Below are positions 33,834 to 43,193 of a stretch of 64,000 bases of DNA, in pieces; the stretch's first letter is position 1, and each line of letters begins with the position of its first letter. Below the pieces are notes generated by a model that was given only the letters and a program-made list of their open reading frames with translations, made no database searches and was not told the origin of the DNA. Made by a program: the position numbers and the translations under genes. This DNA is from an uncultured Oscillospiraceae bacterium (lineage in GTDB: Bacteria; Bacillota; Clostridia; Oscillospirales; Oscillospiraceae): positions 62,001-126,000 of the forward strand of contig CANQVO010000002.1 in the NCBI GenBank assembly GCA_947627325.1. The letters are read 5' to 3'.

Positions 33834-36482
33834 ATGAAAAAGGAACTGCCCAAGGCATATGAGCCCAAGGAGGTGGAGGGGCGCGTCTACCAGGCGTGGG
33901 AGGAGGCCGGGTGCTTTAAGGCGGAGCGGGACCCGGCCAAGAAGCCCTTCACCATCGTCATGCCGCCCCCCAACGTCACCGGCCAGCTCCACATGGGCCA
34001 CGCCATGGACGCCACCTTGCAGGACACCCTGATCCGCTTCAAGCGGATGCAGGGCTACGCCGCTTTGTGGGTCCCCGGCACCGACCACGCGGGCATCGCC
34101 ACCCAGATCAAGGTGGAGGAGGACCTGCGGGTGAACGAGGGCAAGACCCGCTACGACCTGGGCCGGGAGAAGTTCCTGGAGCGGGTGTGGGACTGGAAGA
34201 ACAAGTACGGCCAGCGCATTGTGGACCAGCAGAAGAAGCTGGGCGCCTCCTGCGACTGGGACCGGGCCCGCTTCACCATGGACGAGGGCCTCTCCGCCGC
34301 CGTGCGCCATGTATTCGTCAGCCTCTACAACAAGGGCCTGATCTACAAGGGCAGCCGCATCGTCAACTGGTGCCCCCACTGCATCACCGCCCTGTCCGAC
34401 GCGGAGGTGGAGTACAAGGACAAGCCCGGCAAGCTCTGGCACATCCGCTACCCCATCGTGGGGGAGCCTGACCGCTACGTTATCGTGGCCACCACCCGGC
34501 CGGAGACCATGCTGGGCGACACCGGCGTGGCCGTCCACCCCGAGGACGAGCGCTATGCCGACATCGTGGGCAAGACCTGCCTCCTGCCCCTGGTGGGCCG
34601 GGAGATCCCCATCGTGGCGGACGAGTACGTGGACCGGGAATTTGGCACCGGCTGTGTGAAGATGACCCCCGCCCACGACCCCAACGACTTTGAGGTGGGC
34701 CTTCGCCACAACCTGGAGAACATCCGGGTCATCGAGGACGACGGGACCATCTCCCAGGGCTACGGCAAATACTCCGGCCTGGACCGCTACGAGGCCCGGA
34801 AGGCCATCCTGGCCGACCTGGAGGCGGAGGGGTACCTGGTCAAGACGGAGGACCACCAGCACAACGTGGGCACCTGCTACCGCTGCGGCAACGACGTGGA
34901 GCCCCTGATCTCCGCCCAGTGGTTCGTGAAGATGGAGCCCCTGGCCAAGGAGGCGTTGCGGGTGGTCCGGGACGGGGAGCTCAAGTTCGTCCCCGACCGC
35001 TTTGCCAAGACCTACACCAACTGGATGGAGAACGTCCACGACTGGTGCATCTCCCGCCAGCTGTGGTGGGGCCACCGCATCCCCGCCTGGCAGTGCGAGG
35101 ACTGCGGGGAGATGACCGTGGCCGAGACCGACCCCACCGAGTGCGCCCACTGCCACTCCAAGCGCATCCACCAGGAGGAGGACGTGCTGGACACCTGGTT
35201 CAGCTCCGCCCTCTGGCCCTTCTCCACCCTGGGCTGGCCGGACGAGAACTCGGAGGACCTGAAGTATTTCTACCCCACCGACGTGCTGGTCACCGGCTAC
35301 GACATCATCTTCTTTTGGGTGGCCCGGATGGTCTTCTCCGGCTGTGCCCACACCGGCCAGTCCCCCTTCCACACCGTGCTCATCCACGGCCTGGTCCGGG
35401 ACGACAAGGGCCGGAAAATGTCCAAGTCCCTGGGCAACGGCATCGACCCCCTGGAGATCATCGACCGCTACGGCTGTGACGCTCTGCGTTTTAACCTCAT
35501 CAGCGGCAATTCCCCGGGAAATGATATGCGCTTCTACACCGAGCGGTGCGAGGCGTACCGCAACTTCGCCAACAAGATCTGGAACGCCAGCCGCTTCCTC
35601 TTGATGAACCTGACCATCGACCGTTGTGCCCTGCCCCAGCGGCTGGAGCTGGAGGACAAGTGGATCCTCTCCAAGCTGAACCGCCTGGTGGGCGAGGTCA
35701 CTGAGAACATGGACAAGTACGAGCTGGGCGTGGCCGCCGCCAAGATCTACGACTTCATTTGGGACGACTACTGCGACTGGTATATCGAGCTGACCAAGTC
35801 CCGCCTCCAGGGGGAGGACCCCGCCGCCAAGGAGAGCGCCCAGCAGGTGCTGTGTTATGTCCTCACCCAGACCTTAAAACTCCTCCACCCCTTCATGCCC
35901 TTCATCACCGAGGAGATCTGGCAGGCCCTGCCCCACAAGGGGGACTTCCTCATGCTCCAGGACTGGCCCACCGTGGACCAGGCGCTGGACTTCCCCCAGG
36001 AGGAGAAGTCCATGGAGACCATCATGGAGGCCGTCAACGCCGTGCGTACCCGCCGGGGGGAGATGAACGTGCCCCCCAGCCGGAAGGTGGGCCTCACCGT
36101 GGCAACCGCGGACAAGGCGGTGTTCGAGGCCGGCGCCCCCTTCTTCCGCCGCCTGGCCTCCGCCAGCGCCGTCACCGTCGTCGGCGTGGAGGAGGCCGGC
36201 AGCAGCGAGGAGATGACCAAGGCCGGCATGGTGGAGGTCATCACCCACGCCGCCCGGGTGTTCATGCCCCTGGCGGAGCTGGTTGACCTGGAGCAGGAGA
36301 AGGCCCGGCTGGACAAGGAGATCGCCAAGGCCCAAAAGGACCTGGACAGCCTGAAGGTCAAGCTGGACAACCCGGGTTTTGTGAACAAGGCCCCCGCCAA
36401 CGTGGTCCAGGCGGAGCGGGAGCGGCAGGAGAAGCTCACCGCCCTGCTGGAAAAGCTGACCCAACAGCGCGGGGCGATGTAA
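33834..36482 (+). CDS. valS: Valine--tRNA ligase
   Basis: 882 residues, full-length class Ia synthetase. HIGH-type motif HMGH in [17 protein letters not shown] near residues 43-60; the CP1 editing domain follows ([19 protein letters not shown]); KMSKS at residues 528-532 in [15 protein letters not shown]; an anticodon-binding domain; and the C-terminal valyl-specific coiled coil ([20 protein letters not shown]). It charges tRNA-Val and clears mischarged threonine. The T-box leader upstream, with one gene between, is its likely control. AAGGAGGAAG precedes the ATG. Confidence 0.98.
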   Translation: MKKELPKAYEPKEVEGRVYQAWEEAGCFKAERDPAKKPFTIVMPPPNVTGQLHMGHAMDATLQDTLIRFKRMQGYAALWVPGTDHAGIATQIKVEEDLRVNEGKTRYDLGREKFLERVWDWKNKYGQRIVDQQKKLGASCDWDRARFTMDEGLSAAVRHVFVSLYNKGLIYKGSRIVNWCPHCITALSDAEVEYKDKPGKLWHIRYPIVGEPDRYVIVATTRPETMLGDTGVAVHPEDERYADIVGKTCLLPLVGREIPIVADEYVDREFGTGCVKMTPAHDPNDFEVGLRHNLENIRVIEDDGTISQGYGKYSGLDRYEARKAILADLEAEGYLVKTEDHQHNVGTCYRCGNDVEPLISAQWFVKMEPLAKEALRVVRDGELKFVPDRFAKTYTNWMENVHDWCISRQLWWGHRIPAWQCEDCGEMTVAETDPTECAHCHSKRIHQEEDVLDTWFSSALWPFSTLGWPDENSEDLKYFYPTDVLVTGYDIIFFWVARMVFSGCAHTGQSPFHTVLIHGLVRDDKGRKMSKSLGNGIDPLEIIDRYGCDALRFNLISGNSPGNDMRFYTERCEAYRNFANKIWNASRFLLMNLTIDRCALPQRLELEDKWILSKLNRLVGEVTENMDKYELGVAAAKIYDFIWDDYCDWYIELTKSRLQGEDPAAKESAQQVLCYVLTQTLKLLHPFMPFITEEIWQALPHKGDFLMLQDWPTVDQALDFPQEEKSMETIMEAVNAVRTRRGEMNVPPSRKVGLTVATADKAVFEAGAPFFRRLASASAVTVVGVEEAGSSEEMTKAGMVEVITHAARVFMPLAELVDLEQEKARLDKEIAKAQKDLDSLKVKLDNPGFVNKAPANVVQAERERQEKLTALLEKLTQQRGAM

Positions 36483-36519
36483 AGGAAAAAACCATGACAG
36501 TGAAAAGGAGGTGGGGAGC

Positions 36520-37380
36520 ATGAACATCCAGTGGTATCCCGGCCACATGACCAAGACCCGGCGGCAGATCGAGGCGGATCTGAAGAACGTGGACATGGTG
36601 GCGGAGATCCTGGACGCCCGCATCCCCATCTCCTCCCGCAACCCGGACATCGACGCCATCGTGGGGCAGAAGCCCCGGCTCATCGTCCTCAACCGGGCCG
36701 ACCAGGCCGACGGGGAGGCCACCCGCCGCTGGATGGCCTGGTTCAAGGCCCAGGGCTACGCCATTTTGTGTACCGACGCCAAGACCGGCCGGGGGGTGAA
36801 GGACTTCTCCGCCGTCATCCGGGAGGCCCTGGCCGACCAGATCGCCCGCTGGCGGGAGAAGGGCCAGGTGGGGCGCAAGGTCCGGGTGATGGTGGTGGGG
36901 GTGCCCAACGTGGGCAAGTCCACCTTCATCAACCAGGTGGCGGGCCGGAAGTCCGCCAAGGCGGGGGACCGGCCCGGGGTCACCCGGGGCAAGCAGTGGG
37001 TGGCGGTGGACAGCGGCCTGGACCTGCTGGACACCCCCGGCATCCTCTGGCCCAAGTTTGAGGATCCCCAGGTGGGGCTGAACCTGGCCTTCACCGGCGC
37101 GGTGAAGGACGACGTGATGGACACCGAGGCCCTGGCCTTCCACCTGATGGACCTGCTGAACGCCCACTACCCCCAGGCCCTGACCGACCGCTACAAGGTG
37201 GAGCCCGACCCCGCCGCCCAGGGCTGGGAACTGCTGGAGCGGGCGGGGCGGAAGCGGGGCTTCCTCATCTCCGGGGGCGAGGTGGACCTGGAGCGGATGG
37301 CCAACGTCCTCCTGGACGAGTTCCGGGGGGGCAAGCTGGGGCGGATCACCCTGGAGTGGCCGGAGGGGGCTGGCGCGTGA
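36520..37380 (+). CDS. rbgA: Ribosome biogenesis GTPase YlqF
   Basis: 286 residues, circularly permuted GTPase: the G4-type motif LNRADQAD near residue 55 comes before G1 GVPNVGKSTFIN (~127-138) and G3 LLDTPGILWP. The N-terminus WYPGHMTKTRRQIEADL is the family hallmark. RbgA acts in late 50S assembly in Firmicutes. An ideal AGGAGGTG site precedes ATG 36520; GTG 36511 is too close to that site. It leads a close run into rnhB and yraN with overlapping stops and starts, the usual Firmicute order. Confidence 0.96.
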   Translation: MNIQWYPGHMTKTRRQIEADLKNVDMVAEILDARIPISSRNPDIDAIVGQKPRLIVLNRADQADGEATRRWMAWFKAQGYAILCTDAKTGRGVKDFSAVIREALADQIARWREKGQVGRKVRVMVVGVPNVGKSTFINQVAGRKSAKAGDRPGVTRGKQWVAVDSGLDLLDTPGILWPKFEDPQVGLNLAFTGAVKDDVMDTEALAFHLMDLLNAHYPQALTDRYKVEPDPAAQGWELLERAGRKRGFLISGGEVDLERMANVLLDEFRGGKLGRITLEWPEGAGA

Positions 37381-37991
37381 ATATGTGGGAAGTGGAAAGC
37401 CTTTACAGGGAGAAGGGGTATCTGGCCATCTGCGGCGCGGACGAGGCGGGGGCGGGCCCCCTGGCCGGGCCGGTGTACGCCGCGGCGGTGCTGCTGCCCT
37501 TCGGCCTGGATCTCCCCGGCGTGGACGACTCCAAAAAGCTCACCGAGAAGAGGCGGGAGGAGTTGTTCCCTGTGATCCAGCAGGCCGCGATCTCCTGGGC
37601 GGTGACCAGTATCTCCCCCCAGGAGATCGACGCCACCGACATTTTGAAGGCCCGCCTCAAGGCCATGGACCTGGCTATCTCCCAGCTTGCTCCCCCCGCG
37701 GACTTCGCCCTCATCGACGGCAACCGTGACAAGGGCATCACCTTGCCACACGCCACGGTGGTGAAGGGGGACAGCCGGAGCCTGAACATCGCCGCCGCCT
37801 CCATTTTGGCGAAGGTGAGCCGGGACCGGCATATGCTGGAACTGGACGCCCTCTACCCCCAATACGGCTTCGCCCGCCACAAGGGCTACCCCACCAAGGC
37901 CCACTACGAGGCCATCCGCCGCTTCGGCCCCAGCCCCGTCCACCGCGTGACCTTTTTGAAGAAGTTCTACGACCGGGAGGGACAACCATGA
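37377..37991 (+). CDS. rnhB: Ribonuclease HII
   Basis: 204 residues. It removes RNA from RNA-DNA hybrids and single ribonucleotides from DNA. The active-site block reads CGADEAGAGPLAGPVYAAAV with the two catalytic acids D-E; the residue usually Arg (DEAGRG) is Ala here. DSKKLTEKRREEL and SILAKVSRDRHM follow, with the later Asp residues retained. GTG 37377 is favoured, since GGAGGGGG lies 7 bases upstream and it overlaps the rbgA stop (GTGA); ATG 37383 is the alternative. The stop overlaps yraN. Confidence 0.93.
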   Translation: MNMWEVESLYREKGYLAICGADEAGAGPLAGPVYAAAVLLPFGLDLPGVDDSKKLTEKRREELFPVIQQAAISWAVTSISPQEIDATDILKARLKAMDLAISQLAPPADFALIDGNRDKGITLPHATVVKGDSRSLNIAAASILAKVSRDRHMLELDALYPQYGFARHKGYPTKAHYEAIRRFGPSPVHRVTFLKKFYDREGQP

Positions 37992-38374
37992 GCGCCGACC
38001 GGCAGGCCCAGGGCCGGGAGAACCGCCTGCTGGGCAAGTGGGGGGAGGCCCTGGTGGCGGAGGACCTGCGGGCCCGGGGCTGGGTCATCCAGGCCGCGGG
38101 CTACCGCTGTCGGATGGGGGAGGTGGACTTGATCGCCACCTCTGGCAAGTACATCAGCTTTACAGAAGTCAAGCTCCGCAAGGACGACCGCCACGGCACC
38201 GCCGGGGAGGCGGTGACCCACCGAAAGCGGGAGCGGCTCCGGGCCGCCGCCCAGCTCTACCTGGTGGAGCACCCCACCCAGCTCCAGCCCCGCTTCGACG
38301 TGGCGGAGGTCTACGCCCCCCAGGGGTTTGAGACGAAAAAGCCCAAGATCACCTATATCGAAAACGCCTTTTAA
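37988..38374 (+). CDS. yraN: YraN family nuclease-fold protein (UPF0102)
   Basis: 128 residues. Restriction-endonuclease-like fold with the family pattern GKWGEALVAEDLRARGW and the acidic/Lys active-site array GEVDLIATSGKYISFTEVKLR (core GEVDLIA and FTEVKLR). The biological role of YraN is not established; it nearly always follows rnhB in Firmicutes, as here with a 4-base overlap, which suggests a nucleic acid maintenance link. Confidence 0.92.
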   Translation: MSADRQAQGRENRLLGKWGEALVAEDLRARGWVIQAAGYRCRMGEVDLIATSGKYISFTEVKLRKDDRHGTAGEAVTHRKRERLRAAAQLYLVEHPTQLQPRFDVAEVYAPQGFETKKPKITYIENAF

Positions 38375-38385
38375 GGAGGGCAGCC

Positions 38386-39321
38386 ATGCGGGTCTTTGAC
38401 GGCCACTGCGACACCATCTCCCGCCTTTGCGAGACGGGGGAGACCCTGGAGAACACCACCGGCCACTGGAGCCTTGACAAGGCGGAAACCTTTACAGCCT
38501 GGGCCCAGTTTTTCGCCGCTTTCGGCGGCCAGCGGCCCCGGCCCGGCCAGTCCCAGTTTTCCACCTTTCTGGCCCAGGAGGCCCTGCTGAAGCGGGAGGT
38601 GGCCGCCAACGGCGGGGACATGGCCTTCTGCGTCACCGCCCGGGACTGCCGGGCGGCCTGGGGGGTGGGGAAGGTGGCCGCCTTCCTCTCGGTGGAGGGG
38701 GCGGAGCTGTTGGACTGCGACCTGGACCGCCTCCGCCAGGGCTGGACCCTTGGGGTCCGGGCGGTGAACCTGACCTGGAACTACGCCAACGCCCTGTCCG
38801 GCTCCAACCTGGAGGAGCCGGAGCGGGGCCTCAGCGATCAGGGCAGGGCGTTTGTCCGGGAGATGAACAGGCTGGGGGTGCTGGTGGACGTGTCCCACCT
38901 GTCCGACCCCGGCTTTTGGGACGTGGCGCGGCTGACCCAGGCCCCTATCATCGCCAGCCACTCCGACGCCCGGGCCCTTTGTTCTCACCCCAGGAACTTG
39001 ACGGATGACCAATTTACTGCCATAATGGAACTCCGGGGAACGGTGGGGCTGAACCTGGCCGCCCAGTTTCTGCCCGGGGCGCCCACCCTGGACGACGTGA
39101 TCCGGGTGCTGGAGCACTTTCTGGACCTGGGCGGGGAGGACACCGTGGCCCTGGGGGGCGACTGGGACGGCATCCAGCGCGCCCCCGCCGGCGTGACCGA
39201 CATCACCGCCTGGGCCGACCTCTACCGCCTCTTGGAGGGGCGGGGGTACGGCCGGGACCTTTTGGAAAAGCTGTTTTACAAAAATCTGATGAGAGTGGTG
39301 GAGCAAGTATGTACTATGTAA
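38386..39321 (+). CDS. Membrane dipeptidase family protein (M19, renal dipeptidase-like)
   Basis: 311 residues, amidohydrolase fold with a binuclear zinc site: the HxD pair in FDGHCDTISRL, the bridging Glu in LSVEGAELL, His in VDVSHLSDPGFW and ASHSDARALCSHPRNL, and the late Asp in LGGDWDGIQ. No signal peptide, so it is probably cytoplasmic. It hydrolyses dipeptides, possibly with D-residues at the C-terminal side. AAGGAGGG precedes the ATG, and the gene overlaps thrC by 13 bases. Confidence 0.93.
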   Translation: MRVFDGHCDTISRLCETGETLENTTGHWSLDKAETFTAWAQFFAAFGGQRPRPGQSQFSTFLAQEALLKREVAANGGDMAFCVTARDCRAAWGVGKVAAFLSVEGAELLDCDLDRLRQGWTLGVRAVNLTWNYANALSGSNLEEPERGLSDQGRAFVREMNRLGVLVDVSHLSDPGFWDVARLTQAPIIASHSDARALCSHPRNLTDDQFTAIMELRGTVGLNLAAQFLPGAPTLDDVIRVLEHFLDLGGEDTVALGGDWDGIQRAPAGVTDITAWADLYRLLEGRGYGRDLLEKLFYKNLMRVVEQVCTM

Positions 39322-40793
39322 GCACCCGTGACGCGGCCCAGCGGCTGACCGCCCCGGAGGCCATCGCCCAGGGCCTGGCCCGGGACGGGGGCCTGATGAC
39401 CCCGGAGGCATTCCTGCGCCTGCCGGCCAACGCCCTGGAGGACATGAAGGACATGAGCTACCCCCAGCGGGCGGTGTACGTCATGGCCCCCTTCCTGGGG
39501 GAGTTCTCCGTGGCCGAGCTCAACGCCTTCGCCAAGGCCGCCTACGGCCCGGAGAAGTTCGACTGCCCCCAGGTGGCCCCCGTCCACACGGTGGACGAGA
39601 ACACCTACTGCCTGGAGCTGTGGCACGGCCCCACCTGCGCCTTTAAGGACATGGCCCTGCAGATGCTGCCCCACCTGCTCACCGCCTCTTTGAAGAAGAT
39701 CGGCGAGCGCAAGCGGGTGTGCATCCTGGTGGCCACCTCCGGGGACACGGGAAAGGGCGCTCTGGAGGGCTTTCGGGACGTGCCGCAGACCAAGATCCTG
39801 GTCTTCTACCCCCAAAACGGCGTCTCCGCCATCCAGGAGCTCCAGATGGTCACCCAGGAGGGGGAGAACGTGGGCGTGTGCGCCGTCAAGGGCAACTTTG
39901 ACGACGCCCAGACCGGGGTCAAGCGCCTCTTCGCCGACGAGGAACTGCGGGAGAAGCTGGCCAAGCGCCGCTGGTTCCTCTCCTCGGCCAACTCCATCAA
40001 CTGGGGCCGGGTATTGCCGCAGATCGTCTACTACGTCTCCGCCTACTGCGACCTGCTGGCCCAGGGGGCGGTCCAGAACGGCCAGGCGGTGAACGTCTGC
40101 GTCCCCACGGGGAATTTCGGCAACATCCTGGCCGCCTACTACGCCAAGACCATCGGCGTGCCCATCGCCAAGTTCATCTGCGCCTCCAACGCCAACAACG
40201 TGCTCACCGACTTCCTCCGCACCGGCGTCTACGACAAGAACCGCCCCTTCTACAACACCCTGTCCCCCTCCATGGATATCCTGGTCTCCAGCAATCTGGA
40301 GCGCCTGCTCCTGGCCCTCACCGGGGAGCACGCCCAGGTGGCGGGGTATATGAAGGAGCTGACGCGGACGGGGCGGTATCAGGTCTCCGACAAGGTGCTC
40401 CAAAAGCTCCAGGGGGAGTTCGCCGCCGGCTTCTGCGACGACGAGCAGACCAAGGCGCAGATCGCCAAGACCTGGCAGGCGCACCGCTACCTCATCGACC
40501 CCCACACCGCCGTGGCCTTCCACGTGCTGGAGGAGTACCGCCGGGAGACGGGGGACCAGACCCCCGCCATCGCCGTCTCCACCGCCAGCCCCTTCAAGTT
40601 CTGCTCCGGGGTGCTGGACGCCCTGGGAGTGGGCGAGAAGGCCGAGGGCCTGGACATCCTGGACCAGTTGGCCCAGGTCACCGGCTGTCCCGTCCCCGCG
40701 CCCCTGGCCGGTCTGCGGGGCAAGGCCCCCCGGTTCACCCAGTGCACCGAGAAGGAGAAGATGGTGGACCAGGTGCTGGAAATGCTGTTGTAA
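39309..40793 (+). CDS. thrC: Threonine synthase
   Basis: 494 residues, the long (class I) threonine synthase. It converts O-phosphohomoserine to threonine. N-terminal YYVSTRDAAQRLTAPEAIAQ is the ThrC domain; the pyridoxal-phosphate lysine is Lys113 in PTCAFKDMALQMLP; the phosphate loop is CVPTGNFGNILAAYYA. GTG-free ATG start inside the end of the dipeptidase gene, with GTGGAGCAAGT upstream. thrH at 17,139 may supply its substrate. Confidence 0.96.
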   Translation: MYYVSTRDAAQRLTAPEAIAQGLARDGGLMTPEAFLRLPANALEDMKDMSYPQRAVYVMAPFLGEFSVAELNAFAKAAYGPEKFDCPQVAPVHTVDENTYCLELWHGPTCAFKDMALQMLPHLLTASLKKIGERKRVCILVATSGDTGKGALEGFRDVPQTKILVFYPQNGVSAIQELQMVTQEGENVGVCAVKGNFDDAQTGVKRLFADEELREKLAKRRWFLSSANSINWGRVLPQIVYYVSAYCDLLAQGAVQNGQAVNVCVPTGNFGNILAAYYAKTIGVPIAKFICASNANNVLTDFLRTGVYDKNRPFYNTLSPSMDILVSSNLERLLLALTGEHAQVAGYMKELTRTGRYQVSDKVLQKLQGEFAAGFCDDEQTKAQIAKTWQAHRYLIDPHTAVAFHVLEEYRRETGDQTPAIAVSTASPFKFCSGVLDALGVGEKAEGLDILDQLAQVTGCPVPAPLAGLRGKAPRFTQCTEKEKMVDQVLEMLL

Positions 40794-40806
40794 GGTAGGT
40801 GAGGGC

Positions 40807-41499
40807 GTGGCTCTCTTCGCCATAGGCGACCTCCATCTCTCCCTGGGCTCCGCCAAGCCCATGGACGTGTTCGGCGGCGCCTGGGAAAACTATGTGGATA
40901 AGCTCCGCGCGGGCTTCCAGGCGGTGGGGCCGGAGGACACGGTGGTCCTGTGCGGCGACCTCTCCTGGGGGATGACCCTGGAGGAGGCGTTGCCCGACTT
41001 TCGGTTCCTGGACGCCCTGCCGGGGACCAAGTACATCGTCAAGGGCAACCACGACTACTGGTGGACCACCGCCAACAAGATGCTCACCTTCTGGGCGGAA
41101 AACGGCCTGACCACCCTCCGCCTGCTCCACAACAACTGCGCCTTTTACGGCGATGTGGCCCTCTGCGGCACCCGGGGCTGGTTCTTCGACCCCCAGCAGG
41201 CCGCCGCGGAGACCGACAAGGTCTACCGCCGGGAGCTTATGCGGCTGGAGCGGTCCCTCCAGGCGGCGGGGGAGGCGGCGGAGAAGCTGGCCTTTCTCCA
41301 CTACCCGCCCAAGTACCAGGGCTACCTCTGCCGGGAGATCGTGGAGTTGCTGGAAAAATACCGGGTCTCCCGGTGCTTTTACGGCCATCTCCATGGCCCC
41401 GCCCACAAGCTGGCCATCCAGGGGGAGGCGGGCGGCGTGGACTACCGGATGGTGTCGGCGGACTACCTGGACTTCCAGCCGGAAAAAATATTGCGTTAA
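40807..41499 (+). CDS. Calcineurin-like metallophosphoesterase
   Basis: 230 residues starting at GTG 40807. All five metal-binding blocks of the family are visible: FAIGDLHL (DxH), VVLCGDLSWGM (GD), IVKGNHDYWW (GNHD), LAFLHYPP (H) and CFYGHLHGPAH (GHxH). The substrate is not predictable; similar clostridial proteins are simply annotated as phosphohydrolases. It follows thrC by 13 bases and likely ends that transcription unit, since tig has its own promoter directly after. Confidence 0.92.
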   Translation: MALFAIGDLHLSLGSAKPMDVFGGAWENYVDKLRAGFQAVGPEDTVVLCGDLSWGMTLEEALPDFRFLDALPGTKYIVKGNHDYWWTTANKMLTFWAENGLTTLRLLHNNCAFYGDVALCGTRGWFFDPQQAAAETDKVYRRELMRLERSLQAAGEAAEKLAFLHYPPKYQGYLCREIVELLEKYRVSRCFYGHLHGPAHKLAIQGEAGGVDYRMVSADYLDFQPEKILR

Positions 41500-41513
41500 A
41501 ATGAAAAAAAGGG

Positions 41514-41542
41514 TGGCAATTTTTTCCCCAATCTGTTAGAAT
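41514..41542 (+). promoter_or_regulatory. Promoter of tig
   Basis: TGGCAA (41514-41519) and TAGAAT (41537-41542), 17-base spacing, about 75 bases before the tig start. No CIRCE or CtsR-type repeat was recognised nearby. Confidence 0.6.
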
Positions 41543-41617
41543 AATGGCGTTGCGGGCCTGCTGCGGCCCAGTTTCGCTGTGACAAGGGGTCGCGGCCCAA
41601 CAGGAGGAAACAGAAAC

Positions 41618-43111
41618 ATGAAGGTAATCAGCAAGACCAACGGCGAGCACAACACGGTAGAACTGGTCATCCAGGTGGACGCTCAAGCCTTTGACGAGGC
41701 GGTGAACAAGGTCTACCTGCGCCAGCGCAAGAACATCGGCATCCCCGGCTTCCGCAAGGGCAAGGTCCCCCGCAAGATGGTGGAGGCCATGTACGGCGCG
41801 GGGATCTTCTACGAAGACGCGGTGAACGACCTCTGCCCCGGGGCCTATGAGGAGGCCGTGGCGGCGGAGGGGCTCAAGCCCGCCGCCCGCCCTCAGATCG
41901 AGGTCACCCAGGTGGGCAAGGAGGGCGTCACCTTCAAGGCGGTCATCGCCCTGCGGCCGGAGGCCAAGCTGGGCGCCTACAAGGGCCTCACCGCCCCCAA
42001 GGACGTGGCCGAGGTCACCGACGCCGACATCGACGCCGAGATGGCCCCCTTCGTCCAGCGGGCCACCCGTCTGGTCTCCGTCAAACGCAAGGCCAAGAAG
42101 GGGGACACCGCCGTCATCGACTTCGAGGGCTTTGACAACGGCGTACCCTTCGAGGGCGGCAAGGCCGATGGCTTTAGCCTGGAACTGGGTTCCGGCTCCT
42201 TCGTCCCCGGCTTTGAGGACGGGGTGATCGGCATGAAGGCCGGGGAGGAGAAGGACCTGGACATCACCTTCCCCGAGGACTACACCCCGGAACTTGCCGG
42301 AAAGCCCGTGGTCTTCAAGGTCAAGGTCCAGGAGGTCAAGGAGCCCCAGAAGCCCGAGCTGGACGACGAGTTTGCCAAGGACGTCTCCGAGTTCGACACC
42401 CTGGCCGACTTCCGCAAGGACCTGGGCGAGAAGCTGAAGGCCCGCCGGGAGAGCCAGGCCCAGACCGAGTTTGAGCGCGCCATCACCGACCAGCTCATCG
42501 ACAACACCCAGGCCGACGTGGCAGACGCCATCGTGGAACAGCAGGCCGACCGCATGATGGAGGACTACGCCATGCGGATCCAGAGCCAGGGCATCGCCTT
42601 TGACCAGTACCTGTCCATGATGGACCTGAGCGCGGAGTCCCTCCGGGCGGAGGCCATGGTGGGCGCCAAGCGCCGGGTCCTCAACGAGCTGGCCCTGGAG
42701 GCGGTGGCCAAGGCCGAGGGTCTGACGGTCTCCGACGAGGAAAAGGCGGCCGAGTACGAGCGCCTGGCCAAGGAGTACGACATGGAGGTGGACAAGGTCA
42801 AGGCCGCCGTGGCGGAGGAGGACCTGGCAAACGACCTTCTGTGGAAGAAGGCCGCCCAGTTCGTCATCGACAACGCCAAGGTGGGCAAGGCCCCCGCCAA
42901 GAAGGAGAAAACCCCCGCCAAGGCGGAGGGCGAAGGGGAGAAGAAGCCCGCGGCCAAGAAGGCCCCCGCCAAGAAGTCCGAGGGGGAGAAGAGCGCCGAG
43001 ACGAAGCCCGCGGCCAAGAAAGCGGACGACGGGGCGGACAGCCCGGCGAAAAAACCCGCCGCCAAGAAGCCGGCGGCCAAGAAGGCGGCGCCCAAGAAGA
43101 CCGAGGAATAA
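41618..43111 (+). CDS. tig: Trigger factor with lysine/alanine-rich C-terminal tail
   Basis: 497 residues. The ribosome-binding N-domain contains GFRKGKVPRKMVE (the GFRxGxxP signature, ~36-48), followed by an FKBP-type prolyl isomerase domain (~160-245; AVIDFEGFDNGVPFEGGKAD) and the helical C-domain chaperone arms. From about residue 425 it carries a 70-residue extension made of PAKK/AAKK units interspersed with Glu/Ser, similar in make-up to histone H1-like tails; standard trigger factors end before this. An AACAGGAGGAAAC site precedes ATG 41618. It folds nascent chains at the ribosome exit and heads tig-clpP-clpX. Confidence 0.95.
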   Translation: MKVISKTNGEHNTVELVIQVDAQAFDEAVNKVYLRQRKNIGIPGFRKGKVPRKMVEAMYGAGIFYEDAVNDLCPGAYEEAVAAEGLKPAARPQIEVTQVGKEGVTFKAVIALRPEAKLGAYKGLTAPKDVAEVTDADIDAEMAPFVQRATRLVSVKRKAKKGDTAVIDFEGFDNGVPFEGGKADGFSLELGSGSFVPGFEDGVIGMKAGEEKDLDITFPEDYTPELAGKPVVFKVKVQEVKEPQKPELDDEFAKDVSEFDTLADFRKDLGEKLKARRESQAQTEFERAITDQLIDNTQADVADAIVEQQADRMMEDYAMRIQSQGIAFDQYLSMMDLSAESLRAEAMVGAKRRVLNELALEAVAKAEGLTVSDEEKAAEYERLAKEYDMEVDKVKAAVAEEDLANDLLWKKAAQFVIDNAKVGKAPAKKEKTPAKAEGEGEKKPAAKKAPAKKSEGEKSAETKPAAKKADDGADSPAKKPAAKKPAAKKAAPKKTEE

Positions 43112-43127
43112 GCAGGGAATAACCGGC

Positions 43128-43165
43128 GCGGGGCAGGGTTATACTTTTGTGTAATACTGTCCCGC
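43128..43165 (+). promoter_or_regulatory. Stem-loop between tig and clpP
   Basis: GCGGGGCAG (43128-43136) pairs with CTGTCCCGC (43157-43165), with an inner TTATAC/GTGTAA stem. No T-run follows, so read-through into clpP is likely. It may be a processing site or a partial terminator. Confidence 0.4.
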
Positions 43166-43193
43166 ACCCATTTTATCAAAGGAGGATCCCACC

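Noticed and set aside
43128-43165. A terminator separating tig from clpP.
   Set aside because: The stem is good but no T-run follows, and tig-clpP-clpX are usually co-transcribed, so it is listed only as a stem-loop.
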